Source: Nostoc piscinale CENA21
Lineage (GTDB): Bacteria > Cyanobacteriota > Cyanobacteriia > Cyanobacteriales > Nostocaceae
DNA length: 64,000 nucleotides
Assembly (NCBI RefSeq): GCF_001298445.1
Contig: NZ_CP012036.1
Location: 6,263,525-6,327,524 of the forward strand
Direction: 5' to 3'
The position numbers and the translations under genes are program-made. The first letter of the stretch is position 1, and every line of letters begins with the position of its first letter. This document shows positions 15,340 to 22,709 of this stretch, one piece after another. The notes under the pieces are model-generated. The model had not been told where the DNA came from, did not search any database, and was given only the letters and a program-made list of their open reading frames with translations.

Positions 15340-18078
15340 TCACGTTGCAAATTTCAATGACCTACTCTCAAACCAAGCGGCTAATTCCTGTACTGTTCTA
15401 AACGCTGACTTTATTGGTTGCAGTACCGGGGGCGCTTGCTTAACAGGGATGGGCTTGGCAACTGGTGTGGTGGTTGTTTGTGCCGGGGCGACATTAGTAA
15501 CTGTTACTGTATCTTCGGGTTGTGGTTCGTTCCACTTCTTCTCAACTAGTGTGCCACCTACCCCACTAATCTCACTTGCTCTGCGGGATATCTCATCAAG
15601 GATAGATTCTAAGTTGCTAGAACCCTCCACTTTACAGATAAATCCGTCGTGCATGTTTGCCGCTAACTTAATGTTGTATTCCTCAAGCAGTGCCTCAGCA
15701 GCGGTGATATAAGCAGCTTCTGCACCCTGCAACAGGAAGTATACTAGGCTGCGTATCAACTCTCCACCCTTCAACCCATCAAGGTCTTCTGTAGCTCCCA
15801 TTTTATTGCGTACTGAAGGCTTACCAAGGTGTTTATGTAGGGTAGATTTTTTAACTGCATTGCGGACTAACCAAGCCGGGGCGGGGGCTTTACCTGCAAT
15901 AGCTAACTCAATCAGTTTGTGCCACGCACCGATATCCGTAATGAGGGGCAAACAGTGGTTGTACCAGCGAACGTAGGCGGCGTATGCTTGCTCTGCGCTG
16001 GTGTACATTGCAAAAACTACGTCTCTAGCGGCTGATGTTCCAATCGCTTTTCCATCTACATATTTAGCCTGCCAGGATTTAACCCACTGCGCCTTCAACT
16101 TATCACTAGGTGGCGCGATCGTTGCACCCATCAGGTAACTATGCAATAGGTCTTTAAAATACCCGGTGCGTACATCCTCTGCAACGTCAGGGAAGCACGC
16201 GGCGGCGTGAACGTACTTAGCTTTAGGATTGGTGGTGTATTCCTCAAGCCAGGCACTGCTCAGACCATCTTCCTTCAGCAGTTGCAGTGCGATTCTGCTC
16301 TGTGCAGCTTGCATATCGATGTTATGGTACTGCGTGCTGTGAAACAGGATATCTTGAAAGTGGCGTGGCAGGTTTTGCAATCCACCACCGTTCATCGTAA
16401 TTCTGCCCGATTTCTGTGGACTGTAAGCTGGTTTAATCAGTATCTTGCCGTTTGGTAGTGAAACTGCGCCACTCTCAAGTACTAGTGCCTTATATGCAGC
16501 AAAGGTAGATAAGAATATGTGCTTGGCTCTTAACTTAAGTACCTTTTGCTCTTCAGTTAAGCTTGGCATGGATTTGTAGTTGGTGCGGAGGGTGCGAAGC
16601 TCTGCAAACATCTGTCTCTTGCGCTCTTGGGTTATTTCAACAGTGGCACTACTGTTTGTTGCGATGTGTCTGTGGTGGTCTGGCGATATTGCTTTTCCAT
16701 TCAATGTGTATATGCTGCGCGGTGCATCTGGTCTGCGTTTTTGCTTGCACAGGTCATAACGCTCAACGTTGTCAGACTCTAAGTCGGCTATGGTCAGTTC
16801 AGCAACAGTTTCCAGGATTTCTGGCTTTACGCGGTATTTAAGGCTTTTCGTGCCTACTATATATTGTCCATCACATTCGATTAGCCCGGCGGCGATTAAC
16901 GTATTCTTACCACCCCGTGCGCCTGGCACTTTATCCTCAATGAAATTCCTGCAAGCAGGGACGAAGCAATCATCGTTCGCATAGCGGTATTCGTCTGTGC
17001 AAGCAAGTATGTGAAGGAAAAATCTGTAACTGTCGTAGTTAGGGCTTAACGGTTCAAGAAGGCTGTTGATGTATTTTGCTACGGATTCGGTAGATATATA
17101 TGAGGGATGTAAGAATCCATCACCATAGTACTTCCTGCTTGAGTTGGCGCTGCGGGCTGGCTTTTCAAGCTTAAAGATGAACAACTCTTCAACCTTAGTC
17201 TCCCCATCAGATGTTGGCTCTACAGGGTGTGGTGCTGGCTCTTCTTGCTGTTCAGTTTCCGGCTCTAGAGTGACTTCTACTGTCTCTTCGGTGGTAATAG
17301 TGGTTTCTTGTTCTACCGGGGGTGCTGGGGGCTGTGCAGGTGGTGTGGTGGGGTAATCTATTGATTGCAGGAAGTTTAAAATATTAGTGATGACTTTAAC
17401 ATTCTCTGCAAGTTGTGGTTTGAGTGTGGCAAGCTTCCCTGTTAGGCTGCCAGTAGCTTCCGCATCTTCAGCAAGAACAATGAAGTTCGTGATAATATTT
17501 ACGTTCTGCAGCAGGATATCGCTTATCTTGTACTGTTGCTCTCCAGCGATCGCCACATAATCCCCAAACAACTCTACAGGTTGGTTCAACGGGGGGAAGG
17601 CTTCTTGCTTTGCCTGTAGGTAAGGTTGCCAGTCTTCATGTTGCGGGGTCAACCCTAGTTCAGCATTCTCCAGAATTATGCCCAGCCATCCACATCTAGC
17701 CAGCAGCTCTTTGCATACGCCTTGCAGGGCATCATTAGCTTGTTTAGTGAGGATTCGCTCTGCGGTGGCTTCGCCTAGCACTGCTGTGCAAATCTGGGTG
17801 CGTATTTTCTGTATTTGGCGGAAGTAGGAAAGCACTCCAGTACCAGCGCCACAGCGGATTGATTGCAGAGTCTCTGTTTCATCCTTAATAGATGATTCTA
17901 GATTGCTGAGGGTGGTAGCGGCGGCTTCTAACCGATGATTTCTTGGTAATCTAATTCTTTGTGATGGTGCAATACTCACTGGAGACGTAACTAGCTTGAA
18001 GAGGTGCTGTTCAATCTCTTTTAAGCGGGTGGTAATTGCTGTGGTTTGTTGCTGAAAGTCGGTGGTTTGTGCTATCAT
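15340..18078 (-). CDS. Large divergent family-A DNA-polymerase-like protein
   Basis: This is a 912-residue protein. Residues 1-240 are helical with no recognised domain; 241-298 form a Pro/Glu/Thr-rich linker; about 310-430 look like winged-helix or nucleic-acid-binding sequence. The core at about 520-830 carries patterns of family-A polymerases: GRITMNGGGLQNLPR (558-572, compare GR-LQNIP), motif A around D588 in NIDMQAAQSRIAL, a fingers motif KDLLHSYLMG at 642-651 that aligns with K-x8-YG, and motif C MHDG with H810 and D811. A Pro-rich tail follows. No 3'-5' exonuclease was seen. It may replicate the prophage, and I found no helicase or primase near it. Polymerase assignment is by motifs; whether it uses DNA or RNA is unknown. 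Confidence 0.65.
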   Translation of the reverse strand: MIAQTTDFQQQTTAITTRLKEIEQHLFKLVTSPVSIAPSQRIRLPRNHRLEAAATTLSNLESSIKDETETLQSIRCGAGTGVLSYFRQIQKIRTQICTAVLGEATAERILTKQANDALQGVCKELLARCGWLGIILENAELGLTPQHEDWQPYLQAKQEAFPPLNQPVELFGDYVAIAGEQQYKISDILLQNVNIITNFIVLAEDAEATGSLTGKLATLKPQLAENVKVITNILNFLQSIDYPTTPPAQPPAPPVEQETTITTEETVEVTLEPETEQQEEPAPHPVEPTSDGETKVEELFIFKLEKPARSANSSRKYYGDGFLHPSYISTESVAKYINSLLEPLSPNYDSYRFFLHILACTDEYRYANDDCFVPACRNFIEDKVPGARGGKNTLIAAGLIECDGQYIVGTKSLKYRVKPEILETVAELTIADLESDNVERYDLCKQKRRPDAPRSIYTLNGKAISPDHHRHIATNSSATVEITQERKRQMFAELRTLRTNYKSMPSLTEEQKVLKLRAKHIFLSTFAAYKALVLESGAVSLPNGKILIKPAYSPQKSGRITMNGGGLQNLPRHFQDILFHSTQYHNIDMQAAQSRIALQLLKEDGLSSAWLEEYTTNPKAKYVHAAACFPDVAEDVRTGYFKDLLHSYLMGATIAPPSDKLKAQWVKSWQAKYVDGKAIGTSAARDVVFAMYTSAEQAYAAYVRWYNHCLPLITDIGAWHKLIELAIAGKAPAPAWLVRNAVKKSTLHKHLGKPSVRNKMGATEDLDGLKGGELIRSLVYFLLQGAEAAYITAAEALLEEYNIKLAANMHDGFICKVEGSSNLESILDEISRRASEISGVGGTLVEKKWNEPQPEDTVTVTNVAPAQTTTTPVAKPIPVKQAPPVLQPIKSAFRTVQELAAWFESRSLKFAT

Positions 18079-18110
18079 AAGGGTATGAATAATTTAATAA
18101 GGAATTTACT

Positions 18111-18144
18111 AACCCTTTCCAAGTGCTATTGGTGAGGGTTTTTT
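18111..18144. terminator. Two-tier hairpin with T-run upstream of polymerase gene
   Basis: AACCCT pairs with AGGGTT around an inner CCAA/TTGG stem, followed on the plus strand by TTTTGTTTTG. It would end rightward transcripts entering from antisense of the polymerase. On the minus strand it would lie in the polymerase leader, so an attenuator is also possible. Confidence 0.4.
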
Positions 18145-18354
18145 GTTTTGGGTACATGGCCCTAACGCGGCACATATCCATCACATATCTATACTAGCAC
18201 ACCGGCACGGGAAAGTGAAATCTTAATATCTGAAATTCCAAAAATGTGTTATAGAAAATAGTTTTTAAACTGGGGGTGCTTCGCATGGGGTGGTGGGGTG
18301 ATAATTGTTTGTTCAGGGCTGGAACTGGAAATTTGAAAAATTTTGAGCTTCGCT

Positions 18355-18505
18355 GGCTCCCCTGGCCGGCTCTTGCTGGTGGCTTGCCCTGCTGGTTCCC
18401 TGGTTGGTTCTCTGGCTCCTCTCCCCTCCCTTCTCCTTCTCCCCTGGCCCCCTCTCTTCCTCCCCCTTCCCCTCTCCCTCCTTTCTCTCCCCCCTCCCTT
18501 TTAAG
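18355..18505. other. Strand-biased pyrimidine-rich tract in non-coding control region
   Basis: The plus strand becomes almost pure C and T over about 100 bases (18408-18502), with runs such as CCTCCCTTCTCC and CTCCCCCCTCCC. It is preceded by a CTGG/GCTGG-rich part. Open frames crossing it translate to low-complexity Pro/Ser or Gly/Glu/Arg strings, so I treat it as non-coding. Such mirror-like homopurine-homopyrimidine DNA can form triplexes or strong polymerase pauses. It lies between the polymerase gene and the tandem repeats at 18575. Confidence 0.6.
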
Positions 18506-18574
18506 TGGTAGTAGTGATCTCTATAAGGCATACACAGCAAGCCTTTCCAGCATTTAAAAATTTTTTTTATCGAG

Positions 18575-18652
18575 AGGTCATTTTTGACCTAAAATCACCC
18601 CCACTTCGGTCACTAAAATGACCTAAAATCACCCCCATTTCGGTCACTAAAA
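18575..18652. repeat. Tandem 34-bp iteron-like repeats with alternating GGTCA/TGACC half-sites
   Basis: Two adjacent 34-base copies (18585-18618 and 18619-18652) differ at one base. Each starts TGACCTAAAATCACCCCCA and ends with CGGTCACTAAAA. A GGTCA just before the first copy makes AGGTCA-TTTT-TGACCT palindromic, and each copy boundary gives GGTCA-CTAAAA-TGACC. The array is a plausible binding site for a replication or regulatory protein, close to the polymerase and nuclease genes. Confidence 0.7.
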
Positions 18653-18718
18653 TTGCCTAATTTATCTCACTACCTCACCACTCACTCGCAAAATATACAT
18701 ATTCCTTCAGCCAGAGAA

Positions 18719-19132
18719 TTATCGACTAGACCTATAAATATGGAAGTAATTTTCTCTATCCACCCCAACATCACATGGGCGGGGCAGTGGCGTACCATTA
18801 AGCTCCGGTCTAAGCGTTCGTATGAAATATTCTTCCAGATGCTTTAAATTCGCCTCATAGCATACCAGCCAATTCACATAAACGCCTTTAATGAAGGAAA
18901 GTTGGGGTAGACGTTTGTGGTTTAACCAGCGCCGCCGTAAGTTGCCCGCAGCACCCACATATAAAACTACGTCCGGCTGAGGATCGTAGGGAAGGCACGC
19001 GAAATACACGCAACTTACGTCCGGGAAATCCTCGCGGCGGGATAGAAGAATTTTCCCATCATATGCAGGCACATGCACCCCCCAACGGACAAAAGAAAAA
19101 TCCCAAGAGTCACTGACTCTTGGGTAGTCCAT
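18719..19132 (-). CDS. GIY-YIG endonuclease-like protein
   Basis: This encodes 137 residues holding one GIY-YIG domain. The first strand is CVYFACLPY (GIY-like), the second is VLYVGAAGNLRRRWLNHKRLPQL (YIG with the conserved Arg and an NH pair), and the conserved Glu is in LEEYFIRTLRPELN, ending with the PELNGTP signature. The family cuts DNA in repair, homing and restriction-like roles; which applies here is unknown. It stands alone, facing the antirepressor gene across 235 bases. The first codons contain a perfect 11-base palindrome (19102-19124) that could be an operator or translational hairpin. Confidence 0.75.
   Translation of the reverse strand: MDYPRVSDSWDFSFVRWGVHVPAYDGKILLSRREDFPDVSCVYFACLPYDPQPDVVLYVGAAGNLRRRWLNHKRLPQLSFIKGVYVNWLVCYEANLKHLEEYFIRTLRPELNGTPLPRPCDVGVDRENYFHIYRSSR
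19102..19124. promoter_or_regulatory. 23-bp palindrome inside start of GIY-YIG gene
   Basis: CCCAAGAGTCA and TGACTCTTGGG are perfect inverted repeats around one base, located 8 to 30 bases into the coding sequence. Such a site could bind a dimeric regulator or fold in the mRNA next to the start codon. Confidence 0.55.
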
Positions 19133-19208
19133 TATTTTTAGAATCGTACCACGCCGCGTGCGCTAGATACTTAAAATACTTTGTTGGAAAAAATCTTCCC
19201 CTATACGC

Positions 19209-19293
19209 TTGACATTTGGTTTCTATACTGCATCTGTGTTATAATTATAGTATAGACAGCATAAATGCAGGATGTTCGCTGCACCCTGCATTT
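19209..19293 (+). promoter_or_regulatory. Putative early promoter/operator of antirepressor operon
   Basis: A TATAAT lies at 19240-19245, flanked by the inverted repeat TCTATACT (19222-19229) and AGTATAGA (19249-19256), so a dimer bound there would cover the -10 box. A TTGACA at 19209 is 25 bases upstream, too far for a normal pair. Further down, AAATGCAGG (19263-19271) pairs with CCTGCATTT (19285-19293) in what would be the leader. Confidence 0.5.
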
Positions 19294-19367
19294 AAAATCC
19301 TTATTATAGTTTCCGAATATAATCTGGCGGCTGCTTAAAAACCACCAATCTACTTTCCTTTCATTCT

Positions 19368-20159
19368 ATGAATAGTTTATCACGTTCCGCACAATTTTCT
19401 CAGACATTAGCAAATCAAATATATGAATCTACCGAGCAATTCCCAGTAAGCTTCGATAGTGCTTGGGTGTGGCTTGGATACTCCACTAAAGGCAATGCTA
19501 AACGGAATTTTGAGAATGCTGGGTTTATTGAAAATGTAGACTATATGGTTTTTATCACTACTGATAAAAACCCTTCTGGTGGTCGTCCATCAGAAGAAAT
19601 AATGCTCACAGCCGAGTGCTTGAAGCAGTGGGGCATGATGGCCGGTACTGAGCAGGGCAAACAGGTACGTCTGTACTTCTTAGAGTGCGAACGCATAGCT
19701 AAAGCTGCAACATCACGTCCAGCCAGCCCTACCCTCCCCAGCAACTATATAGAAGCTCTCGAATCATTACTAAGTAGTGAGAAAGAAAAGCTTGCATTAG
19801 CTGCCCAGGTGCAAGAGCAAAATGAACAGATAGCTGTACTAGCTCCCAAGGCAGAAACTTTAGATATTCTCACCGAATGCGCCGAAAAAACCTTTGACTT
19901 AAGCTCTGCTTCCAAGGTTATGAACTTCTCAGAATTAGGTCAGAAGCGTCTATTTCAGTTGTTACGTGACGAAAGAATCCTCCAATTGTCAAACTTGCCA
20001 TACCAACACTATATAGAGTCAAATTATTTCGTTGTGCGCGAGACTCACAGTTGGGATGGTAGACACATTCACCTGCAACCACGCCTCACCCAAAAAGGAT
20101 TGAATTGGTTGGTTCAAAAGTTAATCAAGTTGGGTTACACACAGCGGGAGATTGCGTAA
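19368..20159 (+). CDS. Phage antirepressor (AntA/AntB-like N-terminus, KilAC-like C-terminus)
   Basis: This encodes 263 residues. Residues 25-112 match the AntA/AntB type: a WLGYSTKGNAKRNFENAGFIE stretch, VDYMVFI, then the diagnostic GGRPSEEIMLTAECLKQWGMMAGTEQGKQVRLYFLECER. A coiled coil (130-165) follows. The C-terminal KilAC-like domain (165-258) has the FSELGQKRLFQLLRDERIL pattern and a PRLTQKGLNWLVQKL end. Such proteins bind or titrate the prophage repressor to favour lytic growth. It opens a rightward operon: its TAA shares a base with the ATG of the ribbon-helix-helix gene. An inverted repeat covers its promoter. Confidence 0.85.
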   Translation: MNSLSRSAQFSQTLANQIYESTEQFPVSFDSAWVWLGYSTKGNAKRNFENAGFIENVDYMVFITTDKNPSGGRPSEEIMLTAECLKQWGMMAGTEQGKQVRLYFLECERIAKAATSRPASPTLPSNYIEALESLLSSEKEKLALAAQVQEQNEQIAVLAPKAETLDILTECAEKTFDLSSASKVMNFSELGQKRLFQLLRDERILQLSNLPYQHYIESNYFVVRETHSWDGRHIHLQPRLTQKGLNWLVQKLIKLGYTQREIA

Positions 20160-20362
20160 TGAAAAACAATAAAAGTGTGTACGTCCCATTCCGCGCGGAA
20201 AAGCAATTAATAGATGATTTGGATCTAGTGAGAGCGAGCTTAGGTATGAATCGCAGCGCCGCTATTCGTGAAGCAATTGATATGTATTTACGCTTCATGC
20301 GTGCAGTAGATATTTATGAAATTCCAAAATTACCACAAACTACAACCACCGAGGAGAATTAA
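20159..20362 (+). CDS. Ribbon-helix-helix (CopG-like) DNA-binding protein
   Basis: This encodes 67 residues. The beta strand KSVYVPFRAEKQLIDDLDLV is followed by two helices, RASLGMNRSAAIREAIDMYLRF, the usual CopG/MetJ/Arc order with the SAAIREAI helix start. It is probably a dimeric repressor or copy-control protein. The ATG overlaps the antirepressor's stop (TAATG), so the two are translated together. No toxin gene follows, which argues against a toxin-antitoxin pair. Confidence 0.75.
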   Translation: MKNNKSVYVPFRAEKQLIDDLDLVRASLGMNRSAAIREAIDMYLRFMRAVDIYEIPKLPQTTTTEEN

Positions 20363-20365
20363 TCA

Positions 20366-20707
20366 ATGAAAGCTATTATTCTAAGCTATGACCCAGCAGA
20401 ATATACCGTAATGCTAGACCCTACACCTGGAATGCTATTTATGAGCGTGCAGGATGAGCCAGAGCCGCAGACTGAAAATACATCTATATATATAGATGAA
20501 GTAGTTACACCGATACGCAAGAAGAAGCCCCAATCAGCCGCCGGGAAGTACGTCTACGCGATCGCCGGCGGCAAGTACTCAGTTCGCATTTGGGACAACG
20601 GAGAACAGCACACTTATGGCACTTTCCGCACACTAGAAGAAGCTACCGCTGTGCGTGATTTGGCACTCAAAGCACACCACGTTCACTTGCTGGGAGGCAT
20701 CTACTAA
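20366..20707 (+). CDS. Small protein with AP2-like DNA-binding C-terminus
   Basis: This encodes 113 residues. The N-terminal 45 are acidic. The C-terminal 55 (GKYVYAIAGGKYSVRIWDNGEQHTYGTFRTLEEATAVRDLAL) follow the AP2 pattern of three strands and a helix (x-WxxxI, G-x-FxTxEEA, RD-A). AP2 domains in phage proteins usually guide DNA binding of homing endonucleases or integrases; here it stands without a nuclease. The ATG follows GAGGAG and lies 4 bases after the preceding stop, so it belongs to the antirepressor operon. The AP2 call is by eye. Confidence 0.55.
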   Translation: MKAIILSYDPAEYTVMLDPTPGMLFMSVQDEPEPQTENTSIYIDEVVTPIRKKKPQSAAGKYVYAIAGGKYSVRIWDNGEQHTYGTFRTLEEATAVRDLALKAHHVHLLGGIY

Positions 20708-21057
20708 TGAATCTATCAAAGTTGTTTGACGAAGAATTTATGGATGCCGTTGATGCGGCTGGCCCCGATGGTTATGACAGTGAAATTATGCAAGAGTACA
20801 GAGAACTATGCAAACAAGCCCTAGAGGTTGTAGAAAAGCACTTTGACTTTGAATCTCTCCCCGATGAACCTGCCCTATGTTTTGTCACCAAAGAGGATGG
20901 AAAAATACTCTACATCGCACCTACCAGATGCCCCCGCGATCTAAAAAATAGAATACATCTATATAAATGTATTCTGGATGGAGCTACTAGGATATCGTGG
21001 CTTTTGAAGGATAAAGTGCCTCTTATGAATAAAGTTGTAAGTATGGGACTCTACTAA
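20707..21057 (+). CDS. Prophage protein of unknown function
   Basis: This encodes 116 residues. The N-terminus is strongly acidic (LFDEEFMDAVDAAGPDGYDSEIMQEYRELCKQALEVVEKHFDFESLPDEP-like composition) and the C-terminal part basic, including a CPRDLKNRIHLYKC stretch. Its ATG shares a base with the stop of the previous gene. It ends the antirepressor operon, since a strong terminator lies at 21100. I do not recognise a family. Confidence 0.55.
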   Translation: MNLSKLFDEEFMDAVDAAGPDGYDSEIMQEYRELCKQALEVVEKHFDFESLPDEPALCFVTKEDGKILYIAPTRCPRDLKNRIHLYKCILDGATRISWLLKDKVPLMNKVVSMGLY

Positions 21058-21099
21058 GATTCAGGATAATATGTAAATCCCTACAATACAGTTTACTCA

Positions 21100-21120
21100 C
21101 CCCCACCTTGGGGGTTTTTT
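21100..21120 (+). terminator. Rho-independent terminator of antirepressor operon
   Basis: CCCCCA pairs with TGGGGG around a three-base loop, followed by six T, 43 bases after the last stop of the operon. Confidence 0.85.
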
Positions 21121-21357
21121 ATTGCATATAAGCTCGTTAGGGCCACCCCCAGGAATTGCATAAGAAATGTGTATATACTTACCTACTAAAAACTGCGGAA
21201 TAGGCACTTTTAGGGGCTTAAAAAGCCTTTGTTTATATATATGGATAGGTTAGGATAAGAATAGGAACGGATAGAAACGCATGAAAACATATGAGCAATC
21301 GATTGTACATTCGTATCTATCCATATCTATAAGGACTTATTCGTATGAGAGGAACAG
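21121..21357. promoter_or_regulatory. Intergenic control region with GGATAG-like iterated motifs
   Basis: This stretch holds no gene. Between 21239 and 21276 the motif GGATAG or a close variant (GGATAA, AATAGG) recurs four to five times at about ten-base spacing. The ends TATGGATAG and CTATCCATA (about 21321-21331) are inverted repeats. A GAGAGGAACAG ribosome-binding sequence precedes the next ATG at 21358. It may contain the promoter or a binding array for the following operon. Confidence 0.4.
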
Positions 21358-21651
21358 ATGATACATGATTTAGAGGGAAATTCAATAGAGATTGTACTCA
21401 CGCGAAAGCAAGTAGCTGAAGAGCTTGGCATAACAACCAATGTTCTGTTCATATTATTAGCAATTGCGATTTTATATCTGCCTAGATTTCAAAGATTAAA
21501 GACTAAGAATGGTGATGGTATAAGTCGCAAGCGCCCCCTCACAAATTGGGATCTTGATTCACTGCGCCGCCTGCTACACACATATAAAATCCACGGCAAA
21601 ATACAAACCCGCGTCCTCGTTTCACAAAATATTGATTACTACAACATCTAA
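21358..21651 (+). CDS. Small helix-turn-helix protein, excisionase/MerR-like
   Basis: This encodes 97 residues. The segment IVLTRKQVAEELGITTNVLFILLAIAILYLPRF looks like the first winged-helix turn of MerR or excisionase-like proteins, and PLTNWDLDSLRRLLHTYK resembles the wing/helix end. The DNA-binding assignment is tentative. It starts the operon of membrane and ATPase genes and could regulate that operon or act in excision. Confidence 0.5.
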   Translation: MIHDLEGNSIEIVLTRKQVAEELGITTNVLFILLAIAILYLPRFQRLKTKNGDGISRKRPLTNWDLDSLRRLLHTYKIHGKIQTRVLVSQNIDYYNI

Positions 21652-21663
21652 GGAGACAACAAC

Positions 21664-22266
21664 ATGAAAGTACGTGAAGCTGCTGAATACTTATCTATCG
21701 GATCTGAACAACCAATTACTGCAAAGCAACTCTTATTACAAGTACAAGCTAAATTTCCTGCTCTGGAATTAACTGTAGACTCCGAACTACCTGAAGAGTT
21801 TGTACAAAAAGTAGAGGAAATGGCTGGAAAATTTCAGGACAGGTCTACTACATCTGCTGCGTCTAGCACTTCTGCCGGGGGCATGGGAATGGCTACAGCA
21901 GCTAATGCTAGTGAGGCCATCACCAATATTAAAAGCGCCGCGCTGAACATTACAGAGTGCATCCAGCAAGTATTAATGGAAGAGGAAGTCGTAGTTGCTA
22001 TCAACCGTGGCTTTAACGATGCACTCACTGTTCTGCAGGCTTATGAGTCTGGTAAGAAGCAAGTACTCGAAGCACACGCCAGTTCAAGAATTAATGCACT
22101 CGCAGAGGAAACCAATAGCATCCTTTCTGAACGTGAAGCATTGTTGATGCAACGTGATTCTGAGGAGCGCGAACGCCTGGGAAAGTGGTCAGTCCAAGCA
22201 CACAACTCGCGTACACGTCTACAGCGTACCCGCGAAGAACTGGCAGAACTCCTCAAACTTTTCTAA
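21664..22266 (+). CDS. Coiled-coil prophage protein of unknown function
   Basis: This encodes 200 residues, 12 bases after the previous stop and preceded by AAGGAGA. The first 60 residues are mixed; 63-85 is a Ser/Ala/Gly-rich linker (AASSTSAGGMGMATAANA); from 90 to 200 the protein is a long charged coiled coil rich in Glu, Arg and Gln. Its coiled coil could contact the membrane proteins encoded next. It overlaps the following frame by 82 bases if that frame begins at GTG 22185. No known domain was seen. Confidence 0.55.
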   Translation: MKVREAAEYLSIGSEQPITAKQLLLQVQAKFPALELTVDSELPEEFVQKVEEMAGKFQDRSTTSAASSTSAGGMGMATAANASEAITNIKSAALNITECIQQVLMEEEVVVAINRGFNDALTVLQAYESGKKQVLEAHASSRINALAEETNSILSEREALLMQRDSEERERLGKWSVQAHNSRTRLQRTREELAELLKLF

Positions 22267-22709
22267 AGAGATTCTGGCGGAGGAATGGTGTACGCGTTGC
22301 ATTCGCCTCCGTTAGTGGTCTGTTCATCTTGGCTGGCATGGGCAACATTAGTGAACAAATGCGCGCCGCGTCCATCATCAGAGAACAAGTAGGAATTAAC
22401 AGTCTAGCCGAGATGAAACTCCAATCCGCCAACGACCATGCAGCATCACAAGCTCGTATAGCTGCCGAACGTTACGCAAATGGGTGCTTCATGGTTAGTG
22501 GTTTGTTGACTCAAGGCGCACCTATCTACAACCCAAAGAATGGCAGAGCATTAGCACGCGGTGTTGTAGTCTGCGACCGCTTCGGCAACACAGGCGTACT
22601 TATCCCAGCTGATTTTGACCGTGATGGAAAAGAAAATGCCGTAGTCGGTTTACCTGCTTTCGGCAATCCCCCGGCTGACGGCATCGATACAAAAGAGGTT
22701 AAATTCTAA
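22185..22709 (+). CDS. Membrane-anchored prophage protein
   Basis: This open frame encodes up to 174 residues. A hydrophobic segment (VAFASVSGLFILAGMGN) preceded by basic residues (KRFWRRNGVR) is a likely N-terminal anchor with the rest outside or periplasmic. The distal part has a beta-rich region with two cysteines (CFMVSGLL, VVCDRFGNTGVLIPADFDRDGKE). The GTG at 22185 is the only standard start upstream of the anchor, so the long overlap with the previous gene is probably real. The stop shares a base with the next ATG. Function unknown. Confidence 0.5.
   Translation: MVSPSTQLAYTSTAYPRRTGRTPQTFLKRFWRRNGVRVAFASVSGLFILAGMGNISEQMRAASIIREQVGINSLAEMKLQSANDHAASQARIAAERYANGCFMVSGLLTQGAPIYNPKNGRALARGVVVCDRFGNTGVLIPADFDRDGKENAVVGLPAFGNPPADGIDTKEVKF

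Noticed and set aside
18276..18557. Open frames on both strands across the pyrimidine tract
   Set aside because: They translate to low-complexity Pro/Ser or Gly/Glu/Arg strings, start in poor context and have no conserved features; the DNA composition alone explains the openness.
19209..19245. TTGACA and TATAAT as a simple sigma-70 promoter
   Set aside because: The spacing is 25 bases, well above the usual 16 to 19; only the TATAAT with its inverted repeat is kept.
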